From: Orobanche coerulescens
Lineage: Eukaryota > Streptophyta > Magnoliopsida > Lamiales > Orobanchaceae
Length of the DNA: 64,000 nucleotides
Direction of reading: 5' to 3'
Assembly (NCBI GenBank): GCA_033398695.1
Contig: CM065815.1
Coordinates: forward strand, 103,196,501 to 103,260,500
Shown piece after piece: positions 34,737 to 46,649 of this stretch; position 1 is the stretch's first letter; each line of letters opens with the position of its first letter. The translations under genes were made by a program, and so were the position numbers. The notes under the pieces are model-generated. The model worked only from the letters and a program-made list of their open reading frames with translations. It searched no databases and was not told the origin of the DNA.

Positions 34737-34744
34737 TATATAAG
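34737..34744 (+). promoter_or_regulatory. TATA box, family B LTR copy 4
   Basis: TATATAAG lies 32 bp after the start of the last palindrome. Confidence 0.78.
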
Positions 34745-34800
34745 GCCTGGACCGAGTCACCTACTCATTTTTTCATTTTTCTTCGTTTCTTCGCGATTCC

Positions 34801-37788
34801 TGTAATACCCGGTTGTGAATTCATTTATTATCATTCAGTAACTGTCACTCAGAATTTTTTTTCACTAAGTAATAATCATTAATCATTCATATTCAGTCAA
34901 CTATGTTCACCATTCGGCGTATTTTGGGATCATCACTGTTTGAGATCGAGCCGAGATTATTGTCATCATCATCCTCATGTTTTGATTTTCAGTTTGGGAA
35001 GTAGCGCACGCTACACACTCTGGTTAGCGCGCGATAATGAGGTGCAGGTAACGCATGCTATAATTCAGTATTAACGCACGCTAGCGCAAGAGAGGCAGAC
35101 AGTCCAGAAGGTACTGGGCTGATTTGGGAAATTCGTAGCGCACGCTACGAGGGGTAAGTAGCGTACGCTAACTGTGCTGGTAACGCACGCTAAGTCACAT
35201 TAGTAGTGCACGCTAACGCGTGCATGGCAGAGGACGAGGTTACGGGACTTCGCTTTTGAGTATCGACATCGCAGCGCACGCTAACAATTTGAGATAACGA
35301 CGCTATCGGTAAGGTGTTAGCGCACGCTACCAAGTCGTAGCGCACACTAACGAGGCATTTCAGACCTCACCGGATCGCCCAGAAACCGCTAACGCACGCT
35401 AAATATCAAGTCATAGCGTGCGCTAAGTGGGGCAGTATAAATAGGACAGTTCGGTCCAACCTTCGTCATTTCTTCATTTCTCAACCATTTCGGACGAGCT
35501 TGGGCGATTCGGAAAGGTCTTTTCGAGCTACAATCATCTAGCATCTTCTTCAAGCTCCTAAGTTGGATTAATCATCATCTAAATCAGTTTCATCACTCCA
35601 AATCAAGGTAATGATTCTTGGATCTAGAATTTCGGATCTTGGGTGTTTTGCTTTCGATCTCTTCGTGTTAAATCGATATTATGTTGGAATATGTTAGATA
35701 TGGATTATCTATCTCGGATACATGTATTTCTACGGATTCATTGGTGTAATTTTCGGAATTTGTGAATAATTGAGGAATTGTTCAAGAACCCTTACGGGTT
35801 AACTTTGGAATTTTAGGGGTTTTCGACCAAATGTTGTTGAAATATCGTTCTAAGTTTTCCTATTGTATTATTGATAGTATTCACGAGGTTTTGTGGGTTT
35901 GAATCATTCATTGGAAATTGGTTTCGGATATAATTGAGGTTTGGGTTGTAAACGATTGGAGAATGTTTACGACGCGTTTGTTTGAATGCCCCAATGAGTT
36001 TCGGGTATTGTTGAATCGACTTTTGAGTTGGTTGTGATCATGCTTGATTCGTGTATTAAGAGAATTGTTGGTTTTTGTGTTGTTTAAGGTTGTTCGAGCG
36101 GCCGGTAATTTCATTGAGGACGTTGATCGTGGAAGTACCTTCTCGCCTTCAGTTTGAGGCAAGTTTTATACTTGTACTAGTCAATGAGCTAATGTCATCA
36201 TGTAGGTGTATGGATGTGTTGTATCATTCCGAGACTTAGTCTCTTCATGAATTCATTGATATCAAGAGATCGTTCGATACGATACCTTTCGGCAATTATG
36301 CCAAATGTTATTATTGTTCGTTAATGGCCGATTCAAGGCACTGTGATACTCGTCATTAATGTCATTGTCGATAGCCGGTTTGCGGTGTCGATGTATCGAT
36401 TCTTGTTGATATTGATGTCAATCTAAGACATCGTTCAGATCATCGTTATTCATGTTGGGGGTTGTCATTACAACCGTATTGGCCGAATTAAGGCATTGGC
36501 TTATTCATTTCTCATCTTCGTCGTTGGTCACCGATTAAAGGTGCCGAGGCATTCTTCGTATCATTGTCATCGATAGGCCGTTCTCAGGCAAATCGAAATG
36601 TTCATTTATTCACTATTTCATTGTTATCGATTGACCGTTCTAAGGCAATCGAGGTATTTTAATCATTCATCGTATCATTCGTAGCGATTGGGCATTCTAA
36701 GCCAATCGAAGTGCTTAATCATTCATGGAATCATCCGCTGCATCATGGTTATCGGTTGGCCGTTCTAAGGCAATCGAGGTGTTAATTTGGGACTGTCAAG
36801 GACGGTGTCTATCCGTGTGTTACTATCATCGTGTTGGCCGACTCAAGGCAGCACACTATCATTTATTGTGATACGGCTTCGTGTCGTGGCTTCGGCCCTT
36901 ATTGTGATCTGGTGGATGCCGTGGCTTCGGCCCTTATTGTGATACTGGTGGATGCCGTGGCCCGCCCTTATTGTGATACTGGTGGATCGTGGCCGGCCCT
37001 TATTGTGATACGGCTTCGTGCGTGGCCGGCCCTCATTAATACGGCTCGCTTTTTGAATTCAGTGTTTGTGATATTTGTTAACCTGTGAACGACTTTCGTG
37101 CCTTTTGTAATGTCTTGGTATTTTCATTGGAGCCTTTGGGCATTATGATTCATATTAAATTCGATTGGTTTGGTTCAGTCGTTTAATTCATTGTGGTATT
37201 ACGTGATTATGATTCGCCGTTGGGCATTTATGTTCTAACACGTCGAATTATTAATAGTATGCCATGGGCATAGTATTTCACGAGTGCTCGGTTCTTACCT
37301 TGGTTTGTGAGCATCTCGTATTATTATCATCATTATGCCGTTTCATTACGCCTTTGGATGCATATCATGTTATACATGTATTTGATGTTCATTATCTGGA
37401 TGGCCGACCCCGTGGCGGAACATGTTTTTCATGTTTTAGGTGCTTGCGAGGAGAGAGTTGAGACACGGGGGCATGATGATGGCGACGAGGCATTCGAGCG
37501 ATACTAGTCCGAGTTGTTCATTGTCGGTCGATCGGTTGGAGTGTACTCAGTCTTGTCGATTGTTGTCGTGTTGTATTACGAACAAATGTTCGTGGATGTT
37601 GTTGCATTTCATTTTTGGTCACTTTTGTCGTTGAAATTCCTTATCGGAATATTGTGTCGAGATGTCATGGTAGGGACTATGATTTTCCCTTGTTGTGTTA
37701 TTTAATGTATTTTTAGTCACGTTACTGGTGGATCTCCCGGCGTGGGGTCCACGAGACCGTAATAACTTGATAGGATTTGGGGTGTTAC
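34801..37788 (+). mobile_element. 5' LTR of the complete family A element
   Basis: It holds a palindrome array (35002-35425), TATAAATA (35436-35443), donor-like AAG|GTAATG (35607/35608), GAGGCAAGT (near 36159), minisatellite (about 36863-37040, degraded) and the LTR end TGTTAC lacking its final A. The segments 35230-35440 and 36880-37790 are heavily altered at CAG/CTG/CCGG relative to the 3' LTR. Confidence 0.92.
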
Positions 37789-37792
37789 GAAA

Positions 37793-37803
37793 TGGTATCG
37801 AGA
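37793..37803 (+). other. Primer-binding site of complete family A element
   Basis: TGGTATCGAGA is a degraded version of TGGTATCAGAGA; the difference is at the CAG. Confidence 0.78.
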
Positions 37804-38689
37804 GATCGGGTTGTGAGATACCCCGAGATGTGAGTTATGTGATCCTACCGACGCGGTAGTAGTAGATTTGTCAGGTTATGACAATCTAGTCAGTCGGGTT
37901 TTGTGAGTCGTAATATTAGTGCGACTGCACGAGTCATTCATTCATCGAGTCGTCGTCAGTGAAGACTAGTATCGCGAGACCTCGAAGCTTCGTATGACCT
38001 GTGTAAGGACTCGATTCTCTTTATGTTCATACATTCATCATGTCATTAATTATTCATGCTCTGTTGAAACATATATGTGATATTAGTGTTATGATTGATT
38101 CATGACTAATTGTTTTGGAGCACGTGTGACTTGTGTAAGCATTAAGGATCAACTCATTCATCAGTTAATAATCCTCAATCATCATTTCGATTCATCACTC
38201 GATCAATATCATTACTCAGATAATTCATTCATCACTCAGTCAATATCATTACTCAGATAATACATTCATCACTCAGTTAATTCATTCATCACTCAATCAA
38301 TATCATTACTCAGTAATTCACTCATCACTCAGTCAATCTCATCGTTCAGTTAATTCACTCATCACTCAGTCAATCTCATTTTTCAGTTAATTCATTAATC
38401 GTTCAGCCCATCTTACGATTCAGTTGTTGATCTTGAGGATCGAATTTTCAACCTTGTTAACTTGTTCAAGGTAATCATTTCAGGAATTTCATCAGGTAAT
38501 CATATTACCTCATTTGATGTTTCATACGATCTTATCATACTCCGACGTAATGTCGACGATCATTTCATTAAATCATTAATGCATTCATTGTGTTAGAGCA
38601 TGTATGCTCATTATTGTCACTCTGTAACGTAATCATAATGCGATATTCATGCGGAATCTATAATCATCATGTGACTTTCCTACTTCAGT
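37804..38689 (+). other. Untranslated leader of complete family A element
   Basis: It is non-coding, with ATTCATCACTCAGT-like repeats at about 38210-38400. It ends with the acceptor-like tract TTTCCTACTTCAG (to 38688), one base before the gag ATG (38690). Confidence 0.7.
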
Positions 38690-39965
38690 ATGGATAGAGC
38701 TGTCAGAGGACGCATGGGAAGAGGCCGCGGTGCGGACCGGAACCCGGGATCTCGTGTGCATGCCCACACGAACGCGAGGGATATCATTAATTCATCAAAT
38801 AGCGAGGCTACTCATTCATCAGCAGATAATCATTCACTGTCAGGGAGTCGTACCCGGGAGGCATCTCACTCGGAAGGTGTTCGGGTTGACCCATACATAT
38901 TTATGCAGGGCATGATGGCCCAGATGACTCAGATGACGCGGATAGTGGAGACCATACAGACCTCGATGGTTCGTGGTCCACCGCAACAGGGATGCCAGGT
39001 GCCATTTCATGGACAGACTGGAGGAGTGAATCAGATCGTTGGCGATATCTCTCGTCAGATGCCGCCTACCTTTGAGGGTTCGTCGGAACCAGCTGATATT
39101 GTTCATTGGCTCGAGCATTTTGATAAACTCTTCGACATGGTTCAGTGTCCGGAAGAGAGTAAAGTGGCAGTAGCGGCTTATTACTTGAGTAAGGGCGCTT
39201 ATTCGTGGTGGCTTTCTGTGAAACCCATCGATCGTGATTGTATTTGGAGTGAGTTCAAGACTCTCATGTTAGAGAGGTATTACCTGGCTCCACTTCGTGA
39301 AGCCAAGTTGTCAGAAGTTTTGAACCCCGAATCCATCGGACGAGGGTGTCATTGTCATTGCTGAGAAGTTTCAGGGACTACTTCAGTTTGCTTCGTCAAT
39401 TATCCGTACTGAGGCGGATAAAATTAAGTATTTTAGCAAGAGGCTAAATCCGCAGTTGAGGATGCAGTTGTTTAATCACAATTGTAATTCACTTAGTGAG
39501 TTCATCGGGAAGGCTCTTGGAGCAGAGCTTTTGATCAAGGAGCTTACTCAGAAGCGTCCTTCAGTTTCTTCGGGTGAGAGGACTAGGATGCCTGCTCGTT
39601 CAGAGGGACATCGGGCTCCGACGTCCAAGGGGTCGTTTTCCAGTCGTCTTCGTGCTGGGATAGCATCTTCCTCTCAGGCATCGAGTTCGACTGTTGTTTG
39701 CTTTAACTGTGATTCAGCAGGTCACGTTAGTACCCGGTGTACGGTGCCAGCTATTGTTTGTTTTCTGTGTGGGAGGCAGGGACACCGGCAGAAATACTGC
39801 AGGGGTTCTAGCGCCAGTAAATCTCAAGAGAGCTCGAGGGCCTCGAGAGACTTCGTTACTCCAGCCCGTGCATCATCCAAGGGACCCTATCAGGCCTCGA
39901 GGGCCAGAGGTAAGGACATTCATCACCGGTTTGAACAAGTTAATTCTTGTGCGTTAATAGTATAA
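38690..39965 (+). pseudogene. gag: Gag of family A (best-preserved copy, one frameshift)
   Basis: This is the structural Gag protein. The first frame gives 224 codons from ATG 38690: a basic, Arg/Gly-rich N-terminus, a linker rich in Ser and His, a Met/Gln/Thr-rich stretch, then a capsid-type domain with PPTFEG, HWLEHFDKLF, a WW pair near residue 175 and LERYY. A one-base shift near 39337 closes this frame. The other frame continues in phase with gypsy Gag sequence (39366 onward) through two CX2CX4HX4C knuckles (about 39699-39740 and 39759-39800) to a TAG at 39957-39959 or shortly after. A single +1 slip would join the two parts. The same shift is in copy 1, so it is ancestral, programmed, or a repeated sequencing error. 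Confidence 0.85.
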
Positions 39966-40682
39966 TCATTCATTTCATTGTCGTTCATTCATTCATATAA
40001 TTCATTCATCATATATATCAATCATATTGGGACTCATAATTATCGATTAATCATTCAACTCACGAGGAACGGCGGTTCCAATCATTTCAGGGAACTATCA
40101 CTCATGACGTTATTAATTCACCTTGGTGAGTCATTTTAAATCCTTGTCGGATTTGTAGTCATTTATCATTCATCATTCATTTTTGTCACTTTCATTCTCG
40201 TGACCTTCTGAGATCATAGTTAGCGGCGAGTTCATCGTCGGATATACCTTAAATCGTTGAGATAGAGGAGATTGATGATATGGAAGGATATCGATGTTGG
40301 GTACATTTGAGATGTAACCTTGTTTTGGATGATTGTGTAAATCTATCCGTAATAATGTATCGTGACTGTGGATCATTTATTGTTGATCTATTTTATTATG
40401 ATCATATTCGAGAATCTTGAGATTTGGGTCATTTGTTGAGAATTCGTCCCTTTGGAAATCGTTCATATTTGGAAGTGATAATTTGTACTCAAGATTTCGT
40501 GATAATTTGGAAATCGTTCACTGTGTTTCGAGACGTCAAGTCTTGGGGACTTGGGCGTGCGATTGATTTGGTCCCGTGGACTATTTGGGCGTTATTGTTT
40601 TCAGATCGTGATGGATAGTTCATATCCCGAGTTGTTTACCCTCAGTTTCGAGGACGAAACTCTTTTTAAGGGGGGGGGGGTA
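39966..40682 (+). other. Non-coding 3' internal region and purine tract, complete family A element
   Basis: It matches 6169-6882. No pol similarity is seen. GTTTCGAGGACGAAAC (about 40647-40662) precedes a run of about ten G (40671-40680) immediately before the LTR. Confidence 0.78.
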
Positions 40683-43600
40683 TGTAATACCCGGTTGTGA
40701 ATTCATTTATTATCATTCAGTAACTGTCACTCAGAATTTTTTTTCACTAAGCAATAATCATTCATCATTCATATTCAGTCAACTATGTTCACCATTCGGC
40801 ATATTTTGGGATCATCACTGTTTGAGATCGAGCCGAGATTATTGTCATCATCATCCTCCTGTTTTGATTTTCAGTTTGGGAAGTAGCGCACGCTACACAC
40901 TCTGGTTAGCGCGCGCTAATGAGGTGCAGGTAACGCACGCTATAATTCAGTATTAACGCACGCTAGCGCAAGAGAGGCAGACAGTCCAGAAGGTACTGGG
41001 CTGATTTGGGAAATTCGTAGCGCACGCTACGAGTGGTAAGTAGCGTACGCTAACTGTGCTGGTAACGCACGCTAAGTCACATTAGTAGCGCACGCTAACG
41101 CGTGCATGGCAGAGGACAGTAGGTTCTGGGACTTCAGTTTTTGAGTATCAGACATCAGTAGCGCACGCTAACAATTTGAGATAACGTACGCTATCGGTAA
41201 GGTGTTAGCGCACGCTACCAAGTCGTAGCGCACACTAACGAGGCATTTCAGACCTCACTGGACTGCCCAGTAAACCGCTAGCGCACGCTAAATATCAAGT
41301 CATAGCGTGCGCTAAGCTGGGACAGTATAAATAGGACAGTTCGGTCCAACCTTTGTCATTTCTTCATTTCTCAACCATTTCGGACGAGCTTGGGCGATTC
41401 GGAAAGGTCTTTTCGAGCTACAATCATCTAGCATCTTCTTCAAGCTCCTAAGTTGGATTAATCATCATCTAAATCAGTTTCATCACTCCAAATCAAGGTA
41501 ATGATTCTTGGATCTAGAATTTCGGATCTTGGGTGTTTTGCTTTCGATCTCTTCGTGTTAAATCGATATTATGTTGGAATATGTTAGATATGGATTATCT
41601 ATCTCGGATACATGTATTTCTACGGATTCATTGGTGTAATTTTCGGAATTTGTGAATAATTGAGGAATTGTTCAAGAACCCTTACGGGTTGACTTTGGAA
41701 TTTTAGGGTTTTCACCAAATGTTGTTGAAATATCGTTCTAAGTTTTCCTATTGGATTATTGATAGTATTCACGAGGTTTTATGGGTTTGAATCATTCATT
41801 GGAAGTTGGTTTCGGATATAATTGAGTTTTGGGTTGTAAACGATTGGAGAATGTTTACGACGCGTTTGTTTGAATGCCCCAATGAGTTTCGGGTATTGTT
41901 GAATCGACTTTTGAGTTGGTTGTGATCATGCTTGATTCGTGTATTAAGAGAATTGTTGGTTTTGTGTTGTTTAAGGTTGTTCGAGCGGCGGTAATTTCAT
42001 TGAGGACGTTGATCGTGGAAGTACCTTCTCGCATTCAGTTTGAGGCAAGTTTTATACTTGTACTAGTCAATGAGCTAATGTCATCATGTAGGTGTATGGA
42101 TGTGTTGTATCATTCCGAGACTTAGTCTCTTCATGAATTCATTGATATCAAGAGATCGCTCGACACGATACCTTCGGCAATTATGCCAAATGTTATTATT
42201 GTTCGTTAATGGCGATTCAAGGCAATCGTGATACTCGTCATTAATGTCAGTGTCGATAGCCGGTATGCGGTGTCGATGTATCGATTCTTGTTGATATTGA
42301 TGTCAATCTAAGACATCGTTCAGATCATCGTTATTCATGTTGGGGGTTGTCATTACAACCGTATTGGCCGAATTAAGGCATTGGCTTATTCATTTCTCAT
42401 CTTCGTCGTTGGTCACCGATTAAAGGTGCCGAGGCATTCTTCGTATCATTGTCATCGATTGGCCGTTCTCAGGCAAATCGAAATGTTCATTTATTCACTA
42501 TTTCATTGTTATCGATTGACCGTTCTAAGGCAATCGAGGTATTTTAATCATTCATCGTATCATTCGTAGCGATTGGGCATTCTAAGCCAATCGAAGTGCT
42601 TAATCATTCATGGAATCATCCGCTGCATCATGGTTATCGGTTGGCCGTTCTAAGGCAATCGAGGTGTTAATTTGGGACTGTCAAGGACGGTGTCTATCCG
42701 TGTGTTACTATCATCGTGTTGGCCGACTCAAGGCAGCACACTATCATTTATTGTGATACGGCTTCGTGCCGTGGCTTCGGCCCTTATTGTGATACGGCTG
42801 GATGCCATGGCTTCGGCCCTTATTGTGATACGGCTGGATGCCGTGGCTTCGGCCCTTATTGTGATACGGCTGGATGCCGTGGCTTCGGCCCTTATTGTGA
42901 TACGGCTTCGTGCCGTGGCTTCGGCCCTCATTAATACAGCTTCGGGCTGTTTTGAATTCAGGTGTTTGTGATATTTGTTAACTTCCGCTGAACGACTTTC
43001 AGGCCTTTTGTAATGTCTTGGTATTTTCATTGGAGCCTTTGGGCATTATGATTCATATTAAATTCAGTTCTGGTTTGGTTCAGGTCGTTTAATTCATTGT
43101 GGTATTCTGTGATTATGATTCGCCGTTGGGCATTTATGTTCTAACATGTCGAACAGGTATTAATAGTATGCCATGGGCATAGTATTTCACGAATGCTCGG
43201 TTCTTACCTTAGTTTGTGAGCATCTCGTATTATTATCAACATTGTACCGTTTCATTCTGCCTTTGGATGCATATCATGTTATACATGTATTTGATGTTCA
43301 TTATCTGGATGACTGACCCCGTGGGGGCGGAACATGTTTTTCATGTTTTAGGTGCTTGCGAGGAGAGAGTTGAGACACAGGGGCATGATGATGGCGACGA
43401 GGCATTCGAGCGATACTAGTCCGAGTTGTTCATTGTCGGTCAGTCAGTTGGAGTGTACTCCAGTCTTGTCAGTTGTTGTCGTGTTGTATTACCCGAACAA
43501 ATGTTCGTGGATGTTGTTGCATTTCATTTTTGGTCACTTTTGTCGTTGAAATTCCTTATCGGAATATTGTGTCAGATGTCATGGTAGGGACTATGATTTT

Positions 43601-43706
43601 CCCTTGTTGTGTTATTTAATGTATTTTTAGTCACGTTCGCCTGGTGGATCTCCTGGCGTGGGGTCCACGGCACTGTAATAACCCAATAGGATTTGGGGGT
43701 GTTACA
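40683..43706 (+). mobile_element. 3' LTR of the complete family A element
   Basis: It is 3024 bp. The palindrome array is at 40884-41314, TATAAATA at 41326-41333, the donor-like site near 41496, and five minisatellite units at 42748-42927. A hairpin arm pair near 43645-43672 precedes the end GGGGGTGTTACA. It is one of the two cleanest A LTRs. Confidence 0.93.
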
Positions 43707-45621
43707 ATTCCTTCGGCAAGAATTGATGGATTTGAGTATGAGCAACTTATAACAACATGTTTTGGAAGTTGGAATCATGGATTAACATCATCTTCCACCC
43801 GGATCGAAGGTAAGAACACCTAAACTTTTGGTTTTTGGATGTTCTTGAGATTTCTTGGTGTTTTGGCCGATTTGCTTCGTTTTGATTCAGATTGTTGATT
43901 GAACTTGATTGTAAACTCGTAATCATTCATTATTCTTGAAGTTTTGTGGAAAGAATTCGAGTATTTCTTTGAATAATCGATTGAATTGGACTATGCCTTC
44001 AAAGTGTTCGATGAAATGTCTCAATGAGTAGAACTTGGAAAATTCTACACGTTTTCGTATGAATGGTGATGGAAATGATATTGTTGTGATGATTCTTGGT
44101 AATTATGGGAATTTTGTTAAAGGAAGATAATGAATTGGTGATCAAATGAATCGATTATGTTGTTATGATTATGGAATCGTAGTATTCTCGATGTTCTTGG
44201 TGGTTTGTTGCGATTCATGATGTTATGAGAAGTATATGTTGAAGGACATGATTATATACACCTTGAATTATGATTAAGGGTTGTTTAGATGTTAGAAAAC
44301 ATCGGGTTATGTTGTTTTATGGATTATGAACGTGAATTTGGATAATTCGTGTTCTTAAAGAACTCTTGAGTTACATGTTATGATTTTGGAAGGATTTCGG
44401 ATAATTTTTGGAATGTGATTATTCACGATAATAATCGGTAAATTGTTTTCTACGAATTTACAAGTATGAACAAGAAGGAGTTTTGTCTTCGTATTTGGAG
44501 TTGAAGTTGGAATCGAATATGTTATAAAATCCTTAATGTCGAGATGAATTGATCATTGATTTGATGAATACGTTTTAAAGTGTTGGTGTTTTGGATATGA
44601 ATATGGAATATTCACATTTAGAACTAAGTTATGTATCTTGGTACAATATTCGTATAGGAATACGAATATGATTTCGAGTTTGATGAGAATTATTATTCAT
44701 GTTTGAATTTGGAAATTCATACTTATTGAATAAGTGTTCAATTCGGATAATGGAATTATTTGAAACCTTTGGAATATGGTTATCTATATTGTTGAATTAA
44801 TTGGATTGTCCGGATTGATGATGATAACCGGTAATTGGATTTTATTATGATTATACAAGGAGGAAACTTGTAATTGTTTTTAAGATTGAATTTGGAATCG
44901 GTAATGTTAGACCCTTGTTGGTTTAAATAGATTATGGATATGATATTCGGATTGTGGAATCGTATTGTGGTTTTGAATTCATGATCGATTGATTTGGTTG
45001 TTCGGATTTGTGTTTAATCGGGATTTTGTAGAACCGTTGTGCTTGTTGATCGGTTATTGATTGTTATTTGTGATCATCGAGTTACGACTTGTATCGTGGA
45101 TATGGGTTCGTATTCGTTGAGTTTGTTGGTTGAGTATGTCGGTTATTGATTTTTATCGAATGTGTGTTAATCAGTTATTGCAATAGGTTGATATGTTTTG
45201 ATCGTGGATTATGACCGTTGAGTTGCGGTTGAGGCTAAAGAGTTCGTAGATTGCTTTTGGTCGGGGCTAAGGAGCTCGTAGACAAAGGCAATGGATTTTG
45301 GTAACGGCTTCGTGGTATCGGTATCGAGGCAAGTTTATATTTGTTCAGTTTATAATATTTGATGAATGGTTTCGTTTTCATTTCATTTATAATTCGTATA
45401 GCAATGTTGTTAGAAATGTAAGTTGTCGGGATAATGGTTTGTATATCGTGCTCTGGTTGTATTAAATCATAAGGTATATGATTTAATTGTGTTCAGGGAA
45501 GACGTGAGTTATCTTTGGTCAAGGATATAGAGTATCGGAAATCGAGGATAGTTATCGTGATGACATAAATATCGGGATAAAGGGTTATTGGTATTGAATG
45601 GATGGTACCTTATTTGAGATT
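43707..45621 (+). mobile_element. LTR of family B, copy 4, right part (3'-truncated)
   Basis: It starts with the second ATTCC and matches B LTR from the leader and donor-like site (near 43809) through GAGGCAAGT (near 45328), then stops at TTATTTGAGATT. About 2.1 kb of B LTR, including the LTR end, is missing. It ends the B array. Confidence 0.9.
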
Positions 45622-45996
45622 TTGCTACCCACTGACCGACAGCCTTCAGCGGATGATCTGAAAAACTGGAAGAAAAATGATCTGATGAGATACTTGTGTT
45701 TGCTCATCAGGGAGTCTCCCATGTTCAATCGATTCAAGACGCTACAGGATGCCACGAATGAATTCTCGAGGCTGCTAGCAGAAGGAAGGCTCCCTCTACA
45801 TATGCTGATGAAGTCAAGGCACCAAAAATGTGAACAGCTCACCCACTCGGAGGACTGGATACTCGCGTTCGATAAATCTCCTGAAGGAAGGAGTATCTAC
45901 AAGGATCGAGGCGAAGACTCCCTAGTCAACTGGTGGAAAGGGACCGCATATGATCCTGACCGAAGACCTTGGAGGCATTCTCAGTATAGAAGTTAA
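45598..45996 (+). pseudogene. Orphan chimeric ORF of 132 codons, unknown
   Basis: The ATG and about eight codons come from the B LTR. The remaining 124 codons are unique in the window, hydrophilic and rich in charged residues, and end with an Arg-rich tail. I do not recognise a family. The DNA that follows has a copia-type purine tract at 46466, so the unique part may be the 3' end of a copia-like (perhaps Sirevirus-like) element truncated by the junction with B. The start codon is probably fortuitous. Confidence 0.35.
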
Positions 45997-46479
45997 CCTG
46001 TTTGTTCGCTGTATTGTTTCCTCTGTTAGCTTACGAATACAGTATGTATGTATTTTGTTCTTATCTTTTCAGCACTTGTAATTTTTCCCTGATTATCAAC
46101 AAAAAAAATTCATGAAAGATTACAGCTTGCAATCTAAGCTTACTGTTTTTATTGTTTGATTACGAAATTTTCCAATACTTGAACAAGTATAAACTTGTTG
46201 TCTCAAATCTGTAAGAACTTGTCTGCGAACAGTTTATAGATTAAGTTGTATTCAACCTAGACTACACTGTAAGATTGTGCCTACGCTCTAATCAGAAGTT
46301 CAGTTGTAATACACATTAATGTAGGATTCTTCATTTTAGAACTTGTCTGCGAGCAGTTCACATTTCTAGACTTAGTCTTGAAGATCAGATCAATCGGGCA
46401 GGAGACTCGAAGACAGCCTCTCTATATCCAAATGAAGACATCAAAAGAAGATTTTCGGCATTATCAAAAAGGGGGAAAT
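45997..46479 (+). other. Copia-like 3' untranslated region with purine tract
   Basis: This AT-rich DNA has no open frame. AACTTGTCTGCGAACAGTT occurs twice in near-identical form (about 46216-46234 and 46340-46358). It ends in AAAAAGGGGGAAAT (46466-46479) directly before TGTTGGG, the layout of a copia purine tract and LTR start. Confidence 0.5.
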
Positions 46480-46649
46480 TGTTGGGCAAAACATTCCTAT
46501 TTTGATAATTGCTAACATACAGCAAAGTAGTCTCAAACGAGTCAGAATATTGTTAAGTATGGAAGCTGTTAGGACTGTCTATACAGTACGTCCCTACAGC
46601 AAAGAGATCTTCTACAGTCCATCCTACAGAGTCCTCATCATACAGCAAA
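46480..46649 (+). mobile_element. Possible truncated copia LTR start
   Basis: TGTTGGGCAAAAC follows the purine tract. After at most about 170 bp the sequence becomes integrase-coding. ACAGCAAAG occurs three times here. No matching second LTR is visible in the window. Confidence 0.35.

Larger units (their letters stand above)
33852..34800 (+). mobile_element. LTR of family B, copy 4, left part (interrupted by A)
   Basis: It covers U3, the palindrome array and the TATA box, then stops at the ATTCC target where family A is inserted, about 60 bp past the TATA box. It resumes at 43707. Confidence 0.92.
34801..43706 (+). mobile_element. Complete family A LTR element (gag only)
   Basis: The element is 8.9 kb with LTRs 34801-37788 and 40683-43706, a primer-binding site, one gag frame, a purine tract, TG...CA ends and target duplication ATTCC (34796-34800, 43707-43711). 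It carries no protease, RT or integrase. The LTRs are near-identical apart from CHG-type differences in the 5' LTR, suggesting recent insertion. It must have used pol proteins from another element; the related gypsy E/F type at 49785-64000 is a candidate partner. Confidence 0.94.
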
